This document shows, piece after piece, positions 56,541-64,000 of a stretch of DNA of 64,000 bases; the first letter of the stretch is position 1, and every line of letters begins with the position of its first letter. Origin of the DNA: Sipunculus nudus (lineage: Eukaryota; Annelida; Sipuncula; Golfingiida; Sipunculidae); the NCBI GenBank assembly GCA_026874595.1, contig CM049316.1, positions 36,277,339 through 36,341,338 on the forward strand. The letters run 5' to 3'. The notes below the pieces were generated by a model. It did no database searches. It was given only the letters and a program-made list of their open reading frames with translations, and had not been told where the DNA came from. Position numbers and translations under genes: made by a program.

Positions 56541-57135
56541 ATGTATATCTAAAAATGTAGATTCCTTGTTATTTTCCTGTCATGTGCCAAAACCTAACAG
56601 GCTATATCACCTTAAACGCTAAAATCCAACACAATAATCATATAAATTAAGAAGACCTACCACACAACATATTTGAAATACAAAGTTTATCATCAATTTT
56701 TTAAACACTTGCTTCTTTACGTTCTTAAACATTGTACCCTGGCAACAACTCTGACTTGTTTTGCAAAGTTATATTATTGTTATATACAATCATTACATCC
56801 TACTTTGTGAATATGTACTTTCCTAATTTCGTTTTAAAATACGTTCATATGTCAAAGAAATTCTCACCATCATTATCATCATCATCGTTTTTGTCTGACA
56901 TACGTCCTTTCAATACAAATTTTCACATAAAACTTCCAAACGTACGGATTGCTTTAAATAAAGAAACCACACTCAAACAGTACTAATATAGTTTATTATT
57001 TATATACATTCACTTCAATTTCTCTCACTTGGAGGAAAAATACCATCTCTGATGAAAAAACTGGGTACTGTAGTATTGCTCATACATAAATGTAGGTTTA
57101 CATTCAAGAATCATACAATGATTCTGGTTAATTAT
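56541..57135. other. Intergenic, nothing recognised
   Basis: AT-rich; ORF 56732-56986 has no motif. Confidence 0.5.
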
Positions 57136-57140
57136 ACTAC

Positions 57141-57142
<2 letters not shown>

Positions 57143-57180
<38 letters not shown>

Positions 57181-57284
57181 GCCAAACAGACAAAGAGAGG
57201 CAGGCAGACAGGGGAAGGGATACATTTTTCTAAAAGCTATGTAGAAAAACAATCATCCCTCTGTCCAGTGGAATAAATATGGGG

Positions 57285-57346
<62 letters not shown>

Positions 57347-57389
57347 ATCTATTTTTCTACATGCTGTGTAGGGAAAACATCCAACTGTC

Positions 57390-57467
<78 letters not shown>
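57143..57467. repeat. Three (GA)n tracts with duplicated linkers
   Basis: GA runs at about 57143-57176, 57290-57343 and 57392-57456, the last followed by nine G. The linkers share TTTTTCTA(A/C)A(A/T)GCT(A/G)TGTAG and AACATCCAACTGTC/AATCATCCCTCTGTC, so the locus grew by duplicating a unit of about 120-150 bp. Confidence 0.9.
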
Positions 57468-57474
57468 GATAAAT

Positions 57475-59100
57475 AAATAAAGGCAGATCTAAAGAGATGA
57501 TTCTAACAGCTATCTTGATCTTTTGGTAGCACCTACAAGACAGCTGTTACTTCGTCTCCTGTCTTCAAAGCTAATACCATACAATCTATCACAATATGTG
57601 TAATTGACAACTAGGTATCAAACAAAATACTAATTGATAACATATTGTATTACACATCGTTGTAGGTGTATAGATGCATGCGTGATATTCATTGCTAATA
57701 GTACATATCATTAAGATTATCATATTACGCACACTAGCAACAAAGCACAGCTGCAAAATACAGGTGCATTAGAGTTCTGTTTAAAGACATAATTTCTAGG
57801 TTAAGAACAATAATGTAAGATTGTGGACATGAATGTTTTTCCTCAACATACTGTACTGTATGCGTCTATACTCCAAACATTGTAATGGTTTAGCTCTTTG
57901 TAATATCACTTAACCTATAAGTAGTCAACTAGCAGCTTCAAGCATTGTGCACAAGATGTATAGTTTCTTTTATGGACACTTAAATTAGACTCATCTCAAA
58001 CGCTTAAGGATTCAATGGTTGTATGATGGTTGCTTGCAAAATATACCGCAAACGTATTTGTCTTATTGACAAATATTATGATTTATGTTTGTTGTGATGG
58101 CATGAAAGTTTATTTGATGCCTTTTGAGATATAAAATGTTACCCCGGTGATATGTAGTGATAGATAAATATGTGTATTTAATTAACAATAAAGGTGCAAA
58201 TCGTATCGGAAACAATAAATGCATAAAAAGTAACATCAACATATTTAACTGTTTGTGCAGGCAACTACTTATACAAAGCAAAGTGTATAAACAGATTGCA
58301 TCTAATCTGTGAATATCTGAAATGTGCAAGAACTTTAATTACACAAAATATCTATTTTATATCTTCTCTAATCACACAATAGAGTAACATATATAACGCT
58401 CACGCCTCGTCTTTGACGTGGCAATAAACCAATCAATAAAATGTGTTACAGCAAATGTCTTTGGAATTGTTCTTTCTTCTCTATCAATGCAAAATTCTCC
58501 TGTCTTCTTTTTATATAGAAGATTATTAGACAACCTCCACTGATGGTACACACAGTACATAAAATAAAATAAAATGATGTACGTGCTTAAGTACCGACTG
58601 TCCGGTTGTTTCTGCATTATGTCATTGGACAACCCATTCGATGCATATCAAGTACCATGGCGACAAGGGTCAAAATTCAATACTGTCAAGTACGTCGTCA
58701 CGTTGCAGCTCCGCTCACCGTTGCAACCAGATTCAGGCATGTTGAAGCTTCTTAAAAAAGAAGGCAAGTTTGGCGCAGGTTGGATATAAAATGGTCGAAA
58801 ACCTTTTTGGAATCATGTACGAACCATACTCTCCCTCGATGACGTCACGTCTCGGCATTTGACTCCATTGAAGACTGGTTTTCAAACCGTAACTGTCGCT
58901 CTGTGTACATATCGTCGTCTCGCAGGTTTTCATCCATACACCAGACCAGCCATTTTCGCATCTGCTCCCAGTCCGACCCTTCATCCTTAAAACAAAAACC
59001 AACAATTATTTCAATACCTAAAATACAAGTAGAACAATGTAAAAACTAGAAATTTGAGTGCAGATCTCCGCCAAAACAGCTCATTACCAACATATGGCAT
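57475..59100. other. Intergenic, nothing recognised
   Basis: No supported gene; short ORFs on both strands only. Confidence 0.5.
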
Positions 59101-59109
59101 CTTCTGAAA

Positions 59110-59345
59110 TGAAGCATTTTTCCTTTAAAAAATCATGGATCAAGATGGTGATGCGGATCATCACCAAAATTAATCAATTGTTTCTTGTATGATTGCCATC
59201 ATAGCTAACATATCATAGCTATCCTGAAAATTTCATTGCAATCCGTTAATAATTGTTTGAGAAATGTTGCTAACAGACAAACAGAACGACATACAGACAA
59301 ACAAACCAACGCCGGCAAAAACATAACATCCTTGATTGAGGGGAA
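59110..59345 (-). repeat. CTCCGCCAGG-family interspersed repeat, minus-strand copy
   Basis: Minus strand reads GGATGTTATGTTTTTGCCGG, CGTTGGTTTGTTTGTCTG, AACATTTCTCAAACAATTA, GAAATTTTCAGGATAGC and TGATCCGCATCACCATCTTG. This is a common invertebrate interspersed repeat, recognisable by 'GTTAGCAACATT..TCAAA' and 'GATGATCCG'. Class unassigned. Confidence 0.65.
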
Positions 59346-59419
59346 AAAATCATCAGATAGAAATGCAGAAATCAATGAACCCCCTACAGGGAAAGAGAAG
59401 AAATGAAGAAACAAACATC

Positions 59420-59985
59420 ACGATAAATAAGATCCAGTTTTGTAGTCTCTAGACCAGTCGGTGCACTGGGAGTTTTTTTCTGAAAAAAAATCCATCTTGT
59501 TTTCTCCTTTGAAGAATTTATGGATCTTTACATACAGCACTTTTTGCTGCGAGGATGTTGAATATAGTTCATTTCCATAAATCATGAATTATTCATATGC
59601 ACTACGCACACAGCATTAAAAATAGAGAATTCCCTGCAGGGCCTTTTTATCGACTTTGATATTTGATCTCTTGCATGAACAATATTAGACAAATACATCT
59701 CCCATGACCCGTTCACTACCAGTTCAAACGCTAAGGGATACAATGACTGTTTCGATCAACACTAGAAAAATCTTTTTTGCTCTGGTACTGACAAAGCCTG
59801 TCAAAACATGAGGATTTGAGAAAACTGTTGACAAAACGAAATTTTTTCTTTCGGTGCTATCATGTACTTCCGGTTTTCTGTTCGGATAATGTCATTTTTC
59901 ACACATTTTTATATTGGTCGATTCCGAAGCAGTCCAACCAATTAATAAGGCGATTTCTAATGTCTGCTTCACATTACCAGCAGTA
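59420..59985. other. Intergenic, nothing recognised
   Basis: No supported feature. Confidence 0.5.
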
Positions 59986-59989
59986 ACAT

Positions 59990-60930
59990 CCTGCCCTTAC
60001 AATATTAGATTACCACCCGAGGCCGGCGTCACACATCCAACGGCTTCTGGCCGATCGCCAGAAAGTAGCCGAATTTCAAGCCCACCACGGAGTAGAGCGA
60101 ATTTTCGCTTAAAATCTACCTTGTCACATATTGCACGGGGCTCAGGCGGTTTCCCTTTGAACAGTGATAAAAAATCGCCCCGCGACCATCAGTAAATAAA
60201 TGGGAGTCGGGCGAAGCCCGCTCGACATAATGTGGGGCGCCGTCAGGGATTCGGTCGATGGTCAATTGGTCTGTCGATGCCCGCCCGACATTCGGTCGAC
60301 GCCCTGGTTGGCTCCGCCCGACGTCCTGCCTGGTGTACTCCGACGTCCGCGCCTCGAGTATATATAGGACATCGGTACTAAGAACTGACATGAGGGCTTC
60401 TCTGGCACCGCGGAATGTTGAAAGTATCTCAAAATACAGGGGATATACAACCCAGGGGTCAAATTCCTGAGTTGACAGGAGGAGCCCGGCCGGGGCCCGT
60501 AGAAGCCGCCCGACGGCGGCACGACTTCAGCACGGAGCGCCCTCGAACGACGTTTGTCTTTGTACAAGTCGGGCTGGTTACGTGAGGGGGTCGTTCGAGC
60601 ACCGGAGGGGAGCTCATGTGGCGGCCGCGCAACTCCGCCGACCTCTGTCCGAATTTTAAAGCGAAAACATGGTCTAAAATCATCGGATTGCTGCCCATAT
60701 ATCAATCGAATGTTGGCCGGTGCCCGAGCGAATTACGGGCGACCTGTTTACGAGCTCTGCGACCTCGAAATTCGCCATTGAAACATCGCTGAATTGGGGA
60801 CAGCTTAAAGTGCCCTGCGAACGTCGGCCGACCCCTAAAAGTCGCGGCGGAGCCCGCAATGATCGGGCAAACACTGGCCGTATTCCTACCGAAAATGCCC
60901 TTTTTGAGCCCGAAAAGAAGTCGGATATGT
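59990..60930. other. CpG-rich island with TATA-like site
   Basis: A 0.9-kb block markedly richer in G, C and CpG than everything around it, dense in CGAC/GCCCG/TCGG words. At 60310-60320 is a GC-box-like GGCTCCGCCCG; at 60359-60366 TATATATA lies in a CG-rich context. Overlapping ORFs on both strands (for example minus 60262-60705 and plus 60554-60781) are typical of GC-rich DNA and match nothing I know. It may be a promoter island or a foreign GC-rich mobile element. Confidence 0.5.
60359..60366 (+). promoter_or_regulatory. TATA-box-like sequence
   Basis: GAGTATATATAGGAC about 40 bp after a GGCTCCGCCC box in the CpG-rich island. The first ATG after it (60391) opens only 27 codons, so no gene supports it. 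Confidence 0.2.
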
Positions 60931-60939
60931 GATGGCCCC

Positions 60940-61227
60940 TTAAAAGGTTGTTTCTTTATGTTTAATTCACATATTATTATTACCATTTCTTTTTGCTGGA
61001 TTTCTCAAACTAGGTTGAATCTTATGTCTGGATTTTATATGTCTTGCACTATGCTGAAGTGTATCAGTATAAGCAAAATACTTTACATTGTGCAGCCTAT
61101 TTTCATTTTCTATTTTCAAATTATTAATTCTAGCTTTAAATGTTATACCTTGCACTGCTTTTATTTAAAAACATAATGGGGGGGGGGGGGGGGAGAGAGA
61201 GAGGTTGAAGTTATTACAGAACCGTTC
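60940..61227. other. AT-rich flank with poly-G/GA run
   Basis: A run of 14 G followed by (GA)n at 61178-61203; otherwise nothing recognised. Confidence 0.6.
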
Positions 61228-61905
61228 TGATTGGTCTGCTCTGTGTGGCCTGTTTATTTATGTGCTGTTTTTTTTAAAGATGATTGATATCGTGCATCAA
61301 AGGCAGGTCAAGTTCAATCGAAATGTTTTGAGATAGTGACAAAAAGTGCTAAAACCATCTGCTATCTTCCGAAACAAATCAACAACAGACAAAACAGAGT
61401 CAAGTGATCTATGATAGTTATAAGTACATTTGCAAAAATGCATACTCCTAACGTCACCCTTAAATTAAATATAACACATCAAATAACAACAGCATCCGTA
61501 AATTAAAGAAACCTTTCATTATAAATCAGTGGTGGTGTAAAAAAGATTCCGGTATGTGATGGATTGTTTTGTTATGATTCCGTTGATATGAAACTACCGG
61601 TATTGTCACCATTTCTACATAGTCTCAATTTAGGAGCGCCTCGACTGAGTCAGGTAATTTCGTCTATTTTTATAATGTAATTTGTTTCTCTTCTTCTTAA
61701 TCATCACTTTTTTGCCTTATATCCAAGCACAAATCTAAGTCAATCAATCTTTTTCGAGTACTGTGTTACAGTGTAATGTTCAGGGAAAGGATATGTTTTC
61801 ATCAATTCTTGAATAAACAGAAAAACCCCGACCTATTAAATTATCTTAATACGTGTTTAAATATAAGCAATAATCGATAATTAATTTGCAAAATTTCTGT
61901 CCAGA
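61228..61905 (+). repeat. 680-bp tandem duplication, copy 1
   Basis: TGTGTGGCCTGTTTATTTAT at 61242 recurs at 61922. Shared words continue through TGCATCAAAGGCAGGTCAAG, AATGTTTTGA, TTGCAAAAATGC, TGTGATGGATTGTTTTGT and AATTCTTGAATAAACAG. No coding function is evident. Confidence 0.9.
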
Positions 61906-61907
61906 AT

Positions 61908-62640
61908 GAGCCCGGTTGGACTGTGTGGCCTGTTTATTTATGTCCTTTTTTTTAAAGATGATTGATATTGTGCATCAAAGGCAGGTCAAGTTTAATGGAA
62001 ATGTTTTGAAATAGTGACAAAAGTGCTAAAAACCATCAGCTTCCTTCGAAATCAAATCACAAACTGATAAAAACAAAACCAAATGCTATATGGTACTTAT
62101 AGTTACATTTGCAAAAATGCCTACTAATATATCGTCAACACTCAAAGTAAATATAAAACATTAATTAACAACTAAATCATAAATTAAAGAAAACTTACGT
62201 TATAAATCAGTGGTAGTATAAAATAGGTTCCTTAATGTGATGGATTGTTTTGTCATGATTCCGTTGATATGAAACTTTATAAAGCGGTATTGTCCCCACG
62301 TCTACATAGAGAGTCATAATTGAGGAGCGCCCAACCGGCTTGGAATAAACCGAGTCATGAAATTCCAGCTTTGCTTCTTTGTTTCCTGATTACAAACGCA
62401 TCGAGATACAACCGTCAAGAATTTTATTACCTTCTTCTTGAACACCTTTTTTTTGCCTTATATCCAAAATAAAATGTAAATAAATCATTTACGAGTATTG
62501 TCTTACATATTGTAATCTTCAAGGAAGGATATTTTTCAATCAATTCTTGAATAAACAGGAAACCCCCGACCCACTACGTAATTAAATACATGTTTTAAAT
62601 GTCAGTTTTAATCGATAATAAATTTGCAAAATTCCAGCTT
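61908..62640 (+). repeat. 680-bp tandem duplication, copy 2
   Basis: Homologous to copy 1 at roughly 80-85% identity by eye. It carries an extra segment of about 58 bp near 62385-62445 before TTTTTTGCCTTATATCCA. Confidence 0.9.
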
Positions 62641-64000
62641 TCTGAATTTTGTATGCACAGGAAGTATCACGACTTCGTGAAAAATGAATACCAAGAACAT
62701 TTAACTTTTTGCCGCATTTTCCAGAAAAAAATATTGTGTAATCATATTATAAACAAAAAAAGTTGTCAGAGACTGCATTTATTCCTTCCCCAGTGTCCTT
62801 AGGAATTTTGGTGTGTACTCCACAAGCATACAAATATATTATTCAAAGGCCAGATTTACAGTCCCACAGTTCACCAGTTTGATGGTTGCATAACAGGTCA
62901 GTTCTGTCGACCAGAACAAAGGCGTCCCTAATCCGTGTGAGTGATATTCGTACTCGAGTAAGGAAAAGCAAATTGCTTTGCTCACAATGGAAAAGAATCA
63001 TGAGATCTAAAACATTTTATGAATATCTAGGTTATCTCCGAAATTGAGTGGATAGATCTATGAGTGTTTTATTCACTCTGGTGCTCATGGTGTAAATTAT
63101 TAAAAACCCTTTGTGTGATGTTGCAAGCAACCAAATAACGACTAAATAACATACCAATGACAATAAAAGCATAATAATTACTGACCGAAGATGTACAACA
63201 ATGATACTAGGTTATAATTTAACATGCATTTAAACCCCTTTTTTGTGAAGTTGTAAATGAAAATGAGCGGTTTTATTCTGGATATGCGCAGTAATTTAAA
63301 GTTTCGTAACTTCAAGGTACTTAAATACTTTAATGAGACCTACGGCATTAGCCATAGTGGTCGTGTAAGCGGGAGGTTATTTTATGATTTACAATAGATC
63401 GGGACCAAAAAGGGGTTGTCCTAGCGGGGTTTTCGTGGTAACTGAGTGCTGGTCAGGCGAGATTTCATTGTAAAATAAGCTATTGATAAAATACTGGCAA
63501 CGGCTTATGCTGTTAATGGCTTGATCTTAAAATTTAAGATCTATGCCACTGATGCCCCTGGCCTATTGGCCTTCCGTTTATTTATAGATGGGCCGTATAG
63601 ACCGTAATATAATTATGCCGACAGGGAACCCTTGATTCCAAGTATTATGTGCAGTTCTTTCTAAAATTTCCCTTAAAATTTATCCTGAATGACACCATTA
63701 CGATTCGGTGTTTTGATGTCCAATATATAACAATTGCTTGGTTACACTCGACATGACAACAGCATCAGCTGTGAAATATTAATGGCGTTCACCCTTGGAG
63801 GATTCACACTCTACATGTGATCAGTCAAAGTGCCCCTTTGTTAAACTAATCGGTTTTGTTAAAGTAATCGAACTCCGCAAAATCTTCTCTAGTCAATAAC
63901 AATGTATCCGCAAGGTCGCTTTACGGACGTTACAATTGATTCCGCGAGTGAAAGTCATCCATCCTCAGGCCATTAGCCAATCAGATCAATTCAAACGATT
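62641..64000. other. Intergenic with a possible pogo-like right end
   Basis: No gene recognised. At 63345-63475 GGTCGTGTAAGCGGGAGGTT, GGTTGTCCTAGCGG and GGCGAGATTTCATTGTAA resemble the right end of a pogo/Tigger-like element (usually GGCGGGATTTCACTGTA), but no left end is visible. Confidence 0.4.

Noticed and set aside
60262-60705. 147-codon minus-strand ORF in the CpG-rich island
   Set aside because: GC-rich DNA opens frames by chance; other frames on both strands are open too, and no domain is recognisable.
1-64000. CRISPR-like arrays suggested by regular repeats
   Set aside because: The tandem units have no unique spacers of constant length, there are no cas genes, and the DNA is eukaryotic.

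Overview
This is a stretch of animal nuclear DNA with no recognisable intact host gene. It is AT-rich, full of microsatellites and long G/C runs, and dominated by mobile elements and tandem repeats. The mix of elements fits an aquatic, probably marine, invertebrate, with a bivalve mollusc as my first guess: a Ty3/gypsy-type element with integrase ahead of reverse transcriptase, a DIRS-type tyrosine-recombinase retrotransposon, pogo/Tigger-like and hAT-like short elements, a tRNA-derived SINE, and a 'CTCCGCCAGG' interspersed repeat. The organism is an inference; no rRNA, mitochondrial or host marker gene is present.

Layout. 1-3449 is a 77-bp satellite with higher-order structure, and decayed monomers reappear at 4465-5085. 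5485-9450 holds palindromic 'TTCAGATTACC' elements, a 401-bp pogo-like MITE and two decayed non-LTR retrotransposon fragments. 10195-11220 is a 244-bp tandem repeat. It abuts a very large 27-bp minisatellite (11249-19475, about 290 units) that is open in several frames on both strands and carries three copies of a 150-bp spacer. 20380-23560 is a minus-strand LTR retrotransposon (3' LTR, then RNaseH, RT and integrase reading upward), 5'-truncated, with a related solo LTR at 40179-40579. 25600-26120 is a TTA-microsatellite-associated duplication. 26224-26484 is the best, still weak, candidate for a host exon. 27067-27973 is a pogo-like element.

30868-35594 is a nearly complete but mutated DIRS-like retrotransposon: gag-like region, RT, RNaseH, a methyltransferase-like stretch and tyrosine recombinase, with inverted termini and an internal complementary region. 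35625-36430 is a 144-bp tandem repeat. 37145-47750 contains hAT-like fragments, a broken tyrosine-recombinase-like ORF (41547-42137), a minus-strand LINE endonuclease fragment (43405-43905) and a SINE (45690-45875). 47752-49186 is a 1.4-kb inverted repeat with arms of about 435 bp.

53231-53417 is a third palindromic element and 53741-53948 an 18-bp minisatellite. 55510-56345 is a GC-rich element nested inside another repeat. 57140-57460 is GA microsatellite, 59990-60930 a CpG-rich island with a TATA-like site, and 61228-62640 a 680-bp tandem duplication.

There is no operon-like cooperation between genes. The coding regions are independent, mostly broken retroelements; the other strong theme is tandem and inverted repetition. 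Nearly all short ORFs here are chance or repeat-derived and are not annotated as genes.
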